Source of the DNA: Tribonema minus
Taxonomy: Eukaryota; Sar; Xanthophyceae; Tribonematales; Tribonemataceae
DNA: 64,000 nt
Assembly (NCBI GenBank): GCA_017506865.1
Contig: JAFCMP010000446.1
Coordinates: 744,001 to 808,000 of the forward strand
Direction of reading: 5' to 3'
In this document: piece after piece, positions 44,501 through 56,900 of the stretch
Numbering within the stretch: the stretch's first letter is position 1
Layout: the number at the start of each line of letters is the position of its first letter
The notes under the pieces: model-generated
What the model was told of the DNA's origin: nothing
What the model saw: only the letters and a program-made list of their open reading frames with translations
Databases searched by the model: none
Made by a program: the position numbers and the translations under genes

Positions 44501-47500
44501 CTATCTCCTTAAGCATGGCGTTGAGCACGTTCAGCGCCTTGGTCTTCCTGTCGGGGCTGTTGAAGTGCGTGACCATCGCGTCCCGGCAAACGGTCGCAGT
44601 CGACGCAACAGGCCATCTTGCCTGTATCGAGCCCGTCCTGCGCTCCGGCAAACTGAAAACTGAGCTGCAATCTCCTTCTGCTCGTTCGTCGTCTGGAGAT
44701 TAATAACCTGGCTGAACGCCTGCCGCCAGAAAAACTACTGCATAGGGCAGCTTACTTGACCCATCGGGATTAGTGAGGGTTTTAATTGGCCACACCTCGA
44801 CCCCCCAAGCAAAACACAAGACTGCCCAACGCGCGCGACACGCGGGCGTGCAGCCCCAGTATACTTGAAGTACGCTGCTGGCTTCAACTTCAATACGCTT
44901 CCGTGAGTACCCGTCAGCAGTGCTCAGGGCAAAAGAAGCTTCGTTGTAGCTCGCCTGTCGCCATCAGCAAACTTCGTTGCTGCATGGGACATGTTCACAC
45001 TTGAAGTTACGCGTACCTCCTGTGGTGACGTCCCCATGAGCACGCGGAACCGCTGCCCCTCCACGTCTATCGTCTTGAAGCCGCTGCCGGAGAACTTGCC
45101 GTGTGCGCCGTGATAGTGCGCGCTCACCACCTGGCAGTGAGAGTGCATGAATGGATCGATAACAGTTGTGAGTGAATGAATTCAGATAGTGCATGAGTGA
45201 CGCTGACCCTCCACGTCTATGGTTTTAAAGCCGCTGCCGGAGAACTTGCCGTGGGCGCCGTGATAGTGCGCGCTCACCACCTGCAGTGAACGTGAATGAA
45301 TTGATTGATCACTATCATGAATGAATGAACCCAGGAAGTGAATGAGTGACGTTCAAGTGTGGTAGAGCGCGTTCACCGCCTGCCAATTAACAGTACTGAA
45401 TCAGTGCATCAGACGAGTGATTGAGCAGAGTTCACGCACACGTGGTACCTGCGCAATTACACCTGTACTAACGGCCAGCAGGACCGCATCCCTCTACGTC
45501 TCTCCAATTCATGATTGCACATGAATGAATTTGTGGCACATGAACGGAGTTGATGCGCGTGCAAGTCCGAGTTCACCGCCTGCAGTGACGAATAGCACGA
45601 CCACGTATCTGATTGATGGAAGTGAATGACCATGGACTGGCGAATGAACGGAGTTCACATGCTCATGTGCACAAACTTCAACAGTGTGCCAGGCTATGCC
45701 TTGCAGATGTGGGCGCAGTTTCGCTCGCTCCCACAACGCGACAGACTGTTGCCATCGCCCTCCGTTTCGCGATACACTTGAGATTTGCCGACTCAAATGC
45801 ACCTACAAGACTAGTACGTGAACATCATTAGCGAGCACTGCCAGTATTGGGCAGCGCACATCTGACCCGCGAGCACAGCTGATTTCCAGAGTCAGATCGT
45901 CATGCCCCAGACACGCATGTCAGCAATCCGTATGCATGCCTCTCACGTTTGTCAGCAATCCGTATGCATGCTTCGAACCCTGACCCTAACTCTGACCCTA
46001 ACCCTAATCATGGTCCTGCCCTAGCCCTACGAGAGCACGCTACACTAGCAGCCTCGTCTGTCAATGTCGATGTGTGCCCCAATTCATGTGGGCATGAATG
46101 ACGGCATCGCTTAATTGGTGATTCAATGAGAGATGGCTCCCACTGCGTATCTGCCCCCGTGCGATGATGCATGGTGAACTGGCGTGAATGAATGAATGAA
46201 TGAATGAATTGACGCATGAACGAGAATAAATCATGGATGAATGAATGAGGCTCTTGGTAGCCGATTGCAGTGAGGACACAACAGAAGTCGCCTCATTTGC
46301 ATGCAAGACTTGCGGAAAACCGCACAGTTCACTTTCAACTGCCACTACCCCCAGGGCTCTAGTTCTGATGAAGGCACAATACAAGGCACGCTAGTGGTTG
46401 TTGCGTTTGGGTCTTTCGCATCGTGCTTCTTGCATGCCCGCTCAAAGCGTCATTGCTGGGGTTAGGGTTAGGGCTGCACAGCCGCTCACATGGTGGTCAC
46501 GACGCCTGTCATATATCAGAAGCACAAGTTTTTATCAGCTATGCATGTTAGACATTGCACCTGGCTGGTGTGTGTAGTCATGCACAGCTATGTCCTGGGT
46601 GCTTTCGTTGCAGCGTGTCTGCGGCGGCCACCAGCAGCTTGCTGCGCTGCCATGCCAACAGTACGTGCATGCCGCATCCATGACTCCATGCACAAGGCTT
46701 GCAGTGTTGCATATGCACTGCGGCTGCTTCTGCTGCGCGCTGCTGCTGCTGGTGCTGCGCGCTGCTGACGCTGCTGCTGCTGCTGCTGCAAATAGGAAGG
46801 GTCGTTCATCAAGTTATGCTTACCTCTCAGCGTGTAACCCTAACCCTAACCCTAACCCTAGTACCTACGTACGCAGTTAACTTATAAATAACCTCCTCCT
46901 GCTGCTGCTGCTGCTGCAGCTGCTGCGCTCACCTTGCGAGTGCCCATGAAGTTGCATCCCTCCACGCTGCACGTCTCGTGGGTGCCGCAGTGCGCTTCCC
47001 ACTGCGCCTCCTGCTCAAACTCCTTATCGCACGGCTCGCAGTACCACAATTGCCCCCCTTCCCGCTCCTCATCCTTTCCATTCTGCGCACTGGCGCCGCT
47101 TTTACCTGCTGGTGCTACTGCTGCTGCTGCTGCTGCAACTACAGGCGGCGGTGGCTGATGCTGCGGCGGCGGCCGCAGCTGCTGCGCCGGAGCTGTTGCC
47201 ACGCAGTCCGAAATCCAGTGGCCCTTGCCGCCGCATTTGTGACATGTGTAGCTGGGCGGAGGCGGCATCGGCGCAGCTGCAGAGACCGGGCGGTGCTGCT
47301 GACTGGGTTGGAAGCCGCCATAATAAGCTCCAGCAGCGGCATATGATGCACTGCCCGGGGACCCATACTGATTTGAGTACCGATTTTGGTATGGATGGTG
47401 CTGCTGTTGAGGCGCCTGCTGCTGTTGCCAATACTGTGAGGGATAGCCCGGATGGGCGCCAGCAGGCTGGTGATACTGTTGTTGATATGGATACGAGTAT

Positions 47501-47619
47501 CCCTGCTGCTGGTGCTGCTGCTGCTGGTGCTGCTGCTGCTGCTGTTGCTGTCCATAACCTTGCTGATTGGGTGGGTGACTTCCGGCTGGCGGTACGAACT
47601 GATGCAAGTTGTCTGCCAT
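38342..47619 (-). CDS. NUFIP1: NUFIP1-like box C/D snoRNP assembly factor with CCHC, C2H2 and two CCCH zinc fingers
   Basis: Seven minus-strand exons, 47619-46933, 45130-45017, 43155-43080, 41760-41461, 40521-40482, 39744-39311 and 38556-38342 (TAG), join in phase to 621 residues. Order of parts: Q/Y-rich disordered N-terminus with poly-Gln; CCHC knuckle CHKCGGKGHWISDC near residue 137; C2H2 finger WYCEPCDKEFEQEAQWEAHCGTH continuing into CSVEGCNF and AHYHGAHG; QWRAERRKRWPT, matching the NUFIP family WREERRKNYPT; a Gly-rich linker; tandem CCCH fingers CKYFFHGRCLNARCTFSH (C-x7-C-x4-C-x3-H) and CRWYAAGRGCTRGRSCQYLH (C-x8-C-x5-C-x3-H); and a C-terminal LLSREMRQEASLTLQCIRYL like the NUFIP1 RHERNVILQCVRYI. 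NUFIP1/Rsa1 works with R2TP and 15.5K/Snu13 in snoRNP assembly. The 40-nt exon 5 is the least certain, but it alone reconciles the phases on either side. Confidence 0.8.
38785..38880 (-). repeat. 5'-edge copy of NUFIP1 exon 7
   Basis: An Ala-coding run followed by V.REARA, like the start of exon 38556-38342, about 300 bp upstream on the gene strand. Confidence 0.7.
41095..41240 (-). repeat. 3'-edge copy of NUFIP1 exon 4
   Basis: A degraded copy of the Gly-rich exon end and the following intron start, including the shared GGACTTGAACTTGAACTT stretch that also follows the true donor at 41460. Confidence 0.8.
41288..41336. repeat. Interstitial telomere-like repeat (CCCTAA)n
   Basis: About seven units with one CCTTAA variant, in NUFIP1 intron 4. 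Confidence 0.92.
41895..42075 (-). repeat. 5'-edge copies of NUFIP1 exon 4
   Basis: Three copies of GCCTCTGCAG|CGAAGC with AKRQAVG-like coding sequence (about 41895-41942, 41985-42000 and 42036-42075), spaced by ATGTATGTATG-rich sequence. Confidence 0.8.
43205..43540 (-). repeat. 5'-edge copies of NUFIP1 exon 3 and a 39-bp tandem repeat
   Basis: Copies of the QWRAERRKRWP segment at about 43316-43380 and 43480-43540. A 39-bp unit containing CCCATGAGCGACTTGGCC is exactly doubled at about 43208-43285 and recurs partly near 43427. Confidence 0.85.
43901..44798. repeat. Diverged inverted duplication with telomere-like spacer
   Basis: The left arm (about 43901-44238) and right arm (about 44455-44798) are reverse complements along most of their length, with many mismatches and small indels. 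About 215 bp of CCCTAA-like degenerate repeat lies between them. Each arm carries fragments that read as protein (for example MACCVDCD and KALNVLNAMLKEIER on the minus strand), but frames are broken. It lies in NUFIP1 intron 2. Confidence 0.85.
45150..45640 (-). repeat. 5'-edge copies of NUFIP1 exon 2 with GAATGAAT spacers
   Basis: A good copy at about 45205-45290 (KFSGSGFKTIDVEG region), plus shorter remnants near 45360, 45430, 45494 and 45567. They alternate with GAATGAAT-rich spacers. Confidence 0.85.
46185..46245. repeat. (GAAT)n microsatellite
   Basis: Run of GAAT/TGAA units inside NUFIP1 intron 1, matching spacer sequence of the exon 2 copies. Confidence 0.9.
46836..46862. repeat. Interstitial telomere-like repeat (CCCTAA)n
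   Basis: Four units just beyond the 3' side of NUFIP1 exon 1 on the gene strand. Confidence 0.9.
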
Positions 47620-47930
47620 TGCTTTGCGAGCCAGATGATCCTCTGATCCTCTGATCCTACTGCTGCTCTCCAAAACTGCCAGTCGCTCGCCGCATTAGCG
47701 CATTTGTGCACGCTGCTGACTGGCAATGCTGCGATGGACACACCCACACACCGAACCACCAGGCAGGCGTGTCACTTCCTCCGACTGTTCCCTCAGGAAT
47801 CCCAAGATCTGTCTCCAGTAACAGTTCGGTTTTTCGCGTGCAGAGTTGCTCTAGCTAGCGCCAACACACAGGATCGGGGTGGTGAGGCATCAACGCCGAC
47901 AGCGAGGCTTGCTCCTCCTCTGCCGCCATC
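47620..47930. promoter_or_regulatory. Shared divergent promoter region, NUFIP1 / CAP-Gly-PPEF
   Basis: The 311 bp between divergent start codons. It contains a short direct repeat of the form gatcctctgatcctctgatcct just upstream of NUFIP1. No recognisable TATA or initiator was found. Function is inferred from geometry. Confidence 0.5.
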
Positions 47931-50900
47931 ATGATGGACAGCGAGTTCGAGGAGGAGCTTGCCTTGTCCGCCACCGTCTTTGTCAACAACAGCCAGAAGG
48001 GAGTTGTCCGGTGAGCAGCAGCTTGGATCGTGGCGTGGATGCAAAGATCGCAGCCTTGTGGTATTGCACAGTCCTCGTACGCTTGCTAACACAGCCAATT
48101 CACTTTATTTGGTAGCTCCATTGATTCCATTGCGTCCATTTGTTTCCCAGGTATGTTGGTCCTGTGGAGTTTGCCCAAGGCGTGTACGTGGGCGTGGACT
48201 TGGATGCACCAGGCACTGGCGACTGTGATGGCTCCAAAAACGGAAAGGACTACTTCAAATGCAAGCCGAACGGTGGCGTTCTGGTACCCGTGGATAAGGT
48301 GAGCGCACCAACAATGTCACCCGGCGTGTGACGAGCTGCGGTGCGCCATGGCTACTGCTACCACACCAACATAGTTCAACACCACGCCATTTGCCATGCA
48401 CGCCAAGCAGAGTGATTTGAGCATGCAACTTCAGAAATGTTTGCTTCACCTAACGTTGGACAGCAACATCTCATTGTCAACGAAAAGTCGGCCATTCCGC
48501 ATCAGTTGGTGTGTGATGACAACACCAACAGCAACAACAACACCAACAGCGACAATCAGAGTCCACAACTGTTTTATGCATCCATGACATTCGCTAACAA
48601 CACTCTACTTCCCTTGTTGAAGTTGGTGTACACGTGCACATCGCGACAGCAGCAGATGCAGCAGCCAGTAGTGTGGTGTTCCGGTCGCATGAGTGCTGGT
48701 GAACTGTGGTGATGAAGTGGGCACCATAAATTGCGTGTCCACTGTTTCTGCGGTACCGCCACTTTTCACTGCCACGTCATGCTCCAAGATTCAACATGCT
48801 TGCGCCGTTGTCACTGTGAGCACGGGCTGTTGCTCACGCTGCGTATGTCGTATGCAGTGCTCAAGTGTGGGCGTCTCTCTGAGCTGCGCCACCCGAGCGA
48901 CGCCCCCGCAGCTGAGCCGGCAGATGCGCGCTGCCACAGCGTTTCATTGAATGACACAGTATGCCAGCGGCGGCACGCTTTCACTGTGCCACTGAAAGGC
49001 AATTGCAGCTGTCTCCTCAGGTCACCAGACTCCAATTATTGCGGTGCCATGTACCGCGCTGAACTCGCAATGAACTCTCGATGGACTCACTCAATGTCGC
49101 GTTCAGGTGGCGTTGGCGGGAGCTGTCAATGCAGCGGCGGGGACAGTGCAGGGGGTGGGGAGGAAGCTGCTGGCCCGGCGAAAGGCCAATAAGGAGCGGA
49201 ACAGCAAGGCAAGCATGAAGAACATGGTTGTTGCACATGTGGCGCAATGCACGTTAGTCTTTGTGCGCTTGGGTATGAAGTGCGCACGGAAATGAAACCT
49301 GTAATCCTCACACCCAAGCCCTACGCGCGATATTGCCACTCATTTAGGCCCTGCATCACGTGTACTGCTCTAGCTTCAAGCCTACTCAGTGGGATACCCA
49401 TCGCGCCCGAGCTGTCTCACTGCGGCGGCGCATCCATAAGCTCTGGAGTAGCCGTTGGCATCTTCAACACACTTGTGATGACTGCGTCACCGCTCGAAGT
49501 TGAGGACGTCAGTCCTGCCATTACGCGCAAGCTCTTCTACGCCTGAGCAGTGCCAGTGGACATAGGGTTAGGGTTAGGGTTAGGCCGAATGCCTCACGCT
49601 GTAAACGGAGGCGCATAGCGCTGGCCTCACTAGGACGCCGGGCCGTCAGCTGCGCTCAGCAAATGTGGGGCAAGCAGTGCCGCCAGTTGCTGTGTATCTA
49701 CCCTCGGTGTACCTACATACCCTCGGTATACCTGTAAAGCGCCACAAGACTGTCGGTCGTTGTTACGCATAGCGGCCACAGGAGCCAGCAATGCCCACCG
49801 GTTGTGATGTATCTGCCATCTGTATACCTGCACGCCTGCTGTGCGCGTTATACCTTGCGTACGCTTTGGGTACCAGACACTGCGAGGGCCCACTGGATGG
49901 GTGTTCCCCGCCCCCCCCCCCCCCCCCCCCTGCTTTATACACATTAACCAGAACGGATGTTCCTGTGTAACTTTGGGCGTGTCAGGCAGTAGACTGCTGT
50001 CAGTCATAATTGCGTCAGGTTTGAAGTAGAGAGGGTGCAAGGTTGTGTGCACTAATACTGTAGTATTGAAATATGCGCTGGGACTGGTGCACTGGCCTGT
50101 GTACTGGGCAGTACACATGTGTACTGGGCGGTACAGAGGATCCTTCGCGCGGCAGGAGCACGTCAGGTGATGTGACACGCTTGCTCAGCCCACCGAATTG
50201 GAGTAGGTATGTATAGGAGCCGATTTAACGCCTAGCCCCAATCCTACCCTGACAACACTTTGCTGGCGGCAGTCGGCAGTGCTCAGCACGCGGGCCGGAT
50301 ACACTCCGTGTAGGCGCTCTGTAACTTCAAGAGGCTTGCATGTGACCCTTTATTTCTGTGTAGGTGCTCTGCAAGCTTCAACTATACTTACATGTGACTA
50401 CTACTTGGGCAGGCAGCGCTGCTGAGCATGCGGCGTCTTGGGCGTTTGAGCGCCCCCGGCGCAGAGGGCTTCAAAGCCTCATGAAAAAAGCATTCGATGA
50501 TGTAGAGCCACACATCACGAGACCAGTCTGAGTCAATTTCGCCACAAGAAACTCAGCCCTAGCCCCAACCCTGCGACCTCATGCGCACGATGTGTGCCAA
50601 ATGGACTGCCATCAGTGGCAGCAGAGCAGCAATTAGGGTTAGGGGTATTCTGGAGGTGAGACGCGAGCGAGTGATGCTGCAGTGTAACTGTCATAGGCAT
50701 ACCTACCTACCCTGACCCTAAGCACACATGTTTCATCCTGCAGCTACCAAGCCAGGTGTTTGGTATGTACTCAAGAGACCCACATCGCGAGCAGTCCCGT
50801 GTGTGTCTGGACCCACATGCACCTGTATCACACATGGGCTGACGAAGCAGCAGTTCTGGTTGCAATGGCAGCAATAGCAAGTGTTTAACATGCTGCTCCA

Positions 50901-53900
50901 CTGAAGAATACGACGTTCCTGGCTTGTCTGATGGCTTGTCTGATAATTGGGGGGGGGGGGGGGGGGGGGGCTGCTGCCTGAGCCACTCATCCTCAGGTGC
51001 ACAGGCGGGCTGTCTCACAGACCACAGCTTCTACCAATAGCATGTGAAGTGATGATGCTCAACACACGAGGCAGCAGTGATCAGCGCCGCTCCTAGAAAC
51101 CGAACCAAACGGTGGGTCAGTGGGTCAGAAGTCGTTCTTGGCGGGGACTGAGCACGGACTGTCACTGTGAACCTCAACTTCAACTCTGACCACCCACTCT
51201 CGCGCGGTGCTTCTGGGATGCACTTAGGGTTAGGGTTAGGGTTAGGGTTTAGGGAGCGGCTGCTCTCATGAACATGTACAGTGCAACACTCACCTACCCT
51301 TGATCATGCAGGCGTCAATATAATTATTGTGTACGGCTTCATGTTGATTTTCGTCTCGCACTCAGGCGCGTAGGCGTCGCGCTTCGTAGATGGAAGTCGC
51401 TGTTCGTTTGGGCGCATTTCATGCCGTGCGGTGGGGCTCATCCGCAGCCGCAGCACCCACATCTTCATGGTTGAAGTTGATGACCGCCGCTTGTGCACCA
51501 GTAGGCAGACGTTTTTGCGCCCTATTGCAACGAACAACAAAGACTGCAGGTGTCATGTATGGTGCACACCTGTGCGTCGATAGGCTTAACCCTGCACCAG
51601 TAGGCAGACATTCTCGCGCTCTATTGCAACAAATAACATAGACGACACTGTCATACATGGTGTACAGCTGTGCGTCGGTAGCAATACTCAAAGTATACAA
51701 CTGCAACGGAGTCAAGGCAGTCGAGCGCGCGTCCTCTGATACCTACCAACCCCCGCATGCGCGCGCGCAGGTCTGGAACAAGCTGGACAACATGAATGAG
51801 CAGCTGGCGATACGCCGCAGCATACAGCTGCAGAGCATCTTCGGCGCAGCGGACGCCGCGGCGCCCAAAGATCTGGTAAGGAGCGTCACCATATCACCAT
51901 ACTTGAAGTTGAAGTCTGCCTTATGTTCAACTTCAATGGGGTCCTCTGGGGACAAACGTGCTTGATGCTGGTTGGCCGTCAGGATCGCTGTGTGCATGCT
52001 TGTGTAGAGTGTTGGGTGGTCGCTTATTGCACAAGGGCCGACTCGCACCCACTCTCGTGTGCGCCGGTAAGAAGCGAGACGGTGCTGTGATCTGGCGTAC
52101 ACCTGGTGTGATCGTCAGTGAGCATTGAGAAATTGCAAGTTGCCACAAGGCATAATGCATAGACTCTGGTAGCCAAGCATGGCGCCAATTACCATTTTCA
52201 TGCCCCAAGCGAGAATTTGTGCAAAGCACACCTGCTTGGTTTACATGTGGTACAAGCGGCTCCGTCAATTCGTAAAAGCACGTCGCTGATGTGCTGGACC
52301 ATGGCGTCATCGCCATTCTTGAAGTCCAATATCGCTGATATGTTGAACACATTTTCACGCAGCTCTTCCGGACAAAAGCGCTTGACGCTGATTCGCTGCG
52401 ACGATGCTAACATTACGTGCACACGCGTCAAGCGCCAAGCAACCAAAAGTGTGTCTGCACGCTTGTTGTGTTGTAGAACGTGGGTATAGAGCTCACTGCT
52501 GCGCGCAGCGCGCAAGGCTCTGTTGAAGTGAAGCAGTGGAAGACGTGCGGAGCACGGAGTGCAAGGTTTGCTATGTCATGCGTATCAACGAGCTGGCTGC
52601 CGCGACGCACGTCGCCTTCGCCATGACGCTGCAGCGTCCTATAGCACCCTTCACAACAGGTTTGGTGCACGCGACAGGGGGGATGGGCAAGCCACGACCA
52701 GTAGCATGTTCCTTGTATAAAAGCATCGTGTGGCATGGTGATGCAGCAACATAAGACAGAATCATTCAGCCATTTGGCATGCCACGCCCCTGAACCCTGA
52801 CCCCCCATTCCCCCCCCAACCCCTTGCCCCCCCCCCCCCGCCCCCCTCTCAGACCGCCGCGGAAGAGGCCATGGAGATAAAGCCGGACGACGCAAGCTAG
52901 ACAATATGCTCAGCTATATGGCGTGCCGCACCCCTGAGCCTGACCCGCATCCCCCACCCAACAACCGCTTGCCCCCCCTTCCCCCCCCTCAGACCCCTGA
53001 CCCTGACTCCCATCCCCGCAATCACCACTTGCCCCCCCCTGACCCTAACCCCCGACCCCACCCCCTACCGCCACTTGCCCCCCATCCCCCTCCCCCCCAG
53101 ACCGCCGCCGAGGAGGCCATGGAGATAGAGCCGGAGTACGACGGCCCCCACCTCGCGTTCCCCCTGCAGGAGAGCGACGCGCTGGCCATGCTCGAGCACT
53201 TCAAAGCGGGGCGCGTCCTGCACGCGAAATACGCGCTGCAGCTGCTGCGCGTCGCGCGCGAAATTCTAGCGCGCGAGGCGACGCTACAGGAGGCGGCGAT
53301 CGGCGAGGGCGGGCGCATGACGGTGGTGGGCGACATCCACGGCCAACTTCAAGACCTGTACTCGATCTTCACCATCAACGGGCTGCCGAGCCCGGAGAAC
53401 GCGTACCTCTTCAACGGCGATTTTGTGGACAGGGGGCCCAAGGGGTGCGAGGTGTTCTACTCGCTGTGCGCGTTCAAGGTGCGCGCGCCGCGCGGAGAGT
53501 CGCCAGTTGCAGTTGAAGTTTGCGCGTCGAGCGACAAGTAGCGTACCCGCTCCAGGGGGGTGTCTTGTCAATGGAGGTGGAGGCGGGGGGATGCGGGGTG
53601 CTTTGCGTGCCGGGCGTATGTCCGCAGAAGCTGCACTTGACTTGTCGTCGCCAGCGTCACTGTTGAAGCTTTGCGCGCTGAGGGGGGGGTTAGTGCTAGG
53701 GCGACGGTCAGTGTTAGGGTCTCTCTCACGTGCATGCAGCCATTCATGTTGACGTTTCTGTACTCCACCACGGTGCTGCTGAGTCGCGGCCTGAACACAG
53801 ATATGGTTGTAACATCGCGTGAAACCTTGACGGTATGCTCGATCTCACCGCGCTTTTAACCCTGCACATCGGCTGCTTGCCATGTTTCCACTTGTGCCTG

Positions 53901-56900
53901 GCTGCGCAGGTCCTCTTCTCCAGCGCCGTGCTGCTAAACCATGGCGGCCTGACCATGTTTATAGTTACAACAGCGCGGGGGACTTCAGTGAAAGTGCCTA
54001 ACAGTAAGCTCTACCTCAACAAGTATTCACCCCAATCGTTGCTTGCCATGTTTGCCTGGCTGCGCAGGTCCTCTATCCCAGCTCAGTGCTGCTGAACCGC
54101 GGCAACCACGAGTCGCGGCAGCAAAATCGGCTCATGGGCTTTGAGGTGCGTTCGCCCGCATCTTGAGTGTATTCCATTTCACGATTAATAGAAGTGGCAC
54201 TGGAATTGCTACACACTTTTTTTTTCTACTTCTGAAGTACAATATGTTGGCATGTGTATGGCCTGCCTTTGTGTGCAGAGCAAGTACGGGTGGAGTCAGG
54301 GGGTTAGGGTTAGGGTTAGGGTTAGGGTTAGGGTTAGGGTTAGAACCTAACCCTAACCCTACCCCTTCCCGCCTCACCTCAGATGCGCAACCTGGAAGCG
54401 CACGTAGCCTGCAGCAGTCGCGTGCGAGGTAGTGTGACTCTCCGCATGACCTCGCACCGAATGCGGTCCAGTGCGATGCGACACACTGGCGCGTCCGAAG
54501 CTATCGTGTCAAAGATGCGCGGTGGCGTGCATGTTGAAGTTCAGCAAGAATGTTGAAGTTTGGCGTGTACGCTGTGCTGAAGTCCACACAGAGCGGCATG
54601 ATGGCGGCGGTGCCTGAGCTGTGTTGCGCAGTTTATGTCGGGTGCGTTCCACGTGCTGCTGCTGAGCAATGCTTGCGTGGTGCCCTTGAGCACGCGCAGC
54701 AGGCCATCCTCACGAGGCATTTACTGTAAGTATGTAGGTAGATGCACAGGGCCAGCGGCTGCTGCGCATGTGTCACAGCGCTCAATAGCCGATCGTCGCT
54801 GTCATGCTGCCTCGCCAACTGCCCCTGCACGATGAGGTCCTCACCAGGTATGCAGGTATGCAGGGGCGGCAGCTGCTGCAGATGTTCCAGGGTGCTCCCT
54901 TGCTGACCGTTGCTCCCACGTTTCCTCGCTCCGTCGACCGCAGGAGGAGGTCCTCACCAAGTACACGGGCATGCAGGGGCGGCAGCTGCTGCAGATGTTC
55001 CACAGCGCGTTCGACGCCCTCCCGCTCAGCGCGCTCATACAGGGCAAGATCTTTGTCGTGCACGGCGGCCTCTTTCCGCACGACGGCGTCACGTTCGACC
55101 ACATCCGCGGCATGAGCCGCAAGCGCGAGCCGCCGATACACGGGTGAGGATAACTTGGTTTTGATATCCTCAAGGGTTAGGGTTGGGCACCTGAGCGCTG
55201 ATGCCCCCCCTCCCCCCGCCCTTCTTTCTAGACTTAGACTACACAATTTGTGGTGTTCATGCGGTTTTGCATGGGTGGTGTGACAGCAGTGCTCAACAAC
55301 AGCGCGCACGACGGCGTCACGTTTGACCGCATCCGCAGCATGAGCCGCAAGCGCGAGCGGCCGATACACGGGTGAGGGTTGGGGTTAAGTTTGGGGTTAG
55401 GCACTTGAGCGCTGTTACCCTTTCTTGCCCTAGATCATTTGTGGTGCATTCACAGTTTTGAGGTGAGCATGCGCCGTTTTCACAAGCCACTTTTAAGCAG
55501 CTGGCCATGCGTACTGCAGCACTGCTCAGTAGCCCGCCTACGACGACGTTCACGTTTGGCTGCATCTGCGGCATAGCCAAAGCGCGAGACCCTGTTACAC
55601 ACGTGAGGGTTGGAGTTGAGATTAGGGTTACGCTATTGAGCGCTGACACTCCCCTCGTGCGCCTGCGGGTGCTCCGTGTTCCAGGTCATTTGTTGCGTGT
55701 TTGCAGGGTCAAGATATGCATGTTATTGTTGCGCAAGCTACTTCGAAACAGCTGTTCGTAAGTGGTGCAACAGTGCTCGATTGGGCTGGCATTTCTGACG
55801 TCCTGCACTCGTCCAAAATGCCCTGCAGGGAGGCCTTCGAAGATCAGCTTTTCGAGGCCATGTTATGGAGCGATCCAAGGCCGATACAGGGCAGGCAACT
55901 CAGTGCGCGCGGTGCGGGCGTCGAGTTCGGTCAGGTACCTACCTACCTACATGCATACTTGAAGTTGCTATACTTTCAAGCTTGTGCAGCTCAATGACAG
56001 TAAACCCCATCTCAGGTTGAAGTGGCTGGAAGGCGCAGGGCGGGAAGCGCGCAGGGCAGAACGTACGTACTCCACTTGCTTTGTGTTGGAGCATACGGCA
56101 GTTACATGCTCGCAGCCACATGCTCATTGCCGTTTTCCATAGGACCAGTTGGCTCTTGCAGGCAGAGGGCATGGCACTGTGAGCCCACCTAGGGCTGGGG
56201 TTGAAGCTACAGTCAGGTCTTGGGGACTGCCACAGCATATGGCAGTTGAATGCTCATTGCCGTTTGCACGCTTGACGGTTACGGCAGTTACACTTGCCGG
56301 CAGAAAGACCACAATGCATTCACTTCTAGCAGCACTCGACTGGTGTCGGTCTTCTCTTGCATTGGTCACCCTGATGTCTGCGTCTGCCGGTGTGGAGCAA
56401 CAGGGTACATAGTGAGCAACAGCTCCCTACGTTGCCTCACTTTGCACACACACACCCCGGGCGCCTCATGCCCTCACGGCCATCGCCACCCCCACCGTTT
56501 CGTGACCTGCAGCTTGAGACACTTCGTCTCCTCCCGTGCTGAGCCGTACTGCACTGTCGCAAGCACACACGCTGCGGGACGTGACGTCCTGTGCGGAGTA
56601 GGTACTCCAAGAATGGTAAATGTACTTCAAGTGTTGTAGATGTACGTCAAGCGTTGTACGTGTACTTCAAGTGTTGTAACCGAAGCCTTACTCCTTGTCA
56701 ACGCTGCCTCCCGCACTGCGTCATGCTGTGTCGCGCTGATCCGCGCTGCGTGTTGCGTCGAGCTGAGCGGTGCTGCATTGAGCTGAGCGGTGCTGCCACG
56801 CTGCGCCCGCACGCGCAGGACGTGACGCACGAGTTCCTGCGCACCAACCACGCGGCGCTGGTCATCCGCAGCCACGAGTGCGTGCGCGAGGGGTTCGAGC

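Noticed and set aside
52906-53541. Phosphatase start at 52906 as an independent gene
   Set aside because: The Pro-rich leader is intronic C-rich sequence with an exon 5 edge copy. Translation agrees with the family only after the acceptor at 53101.
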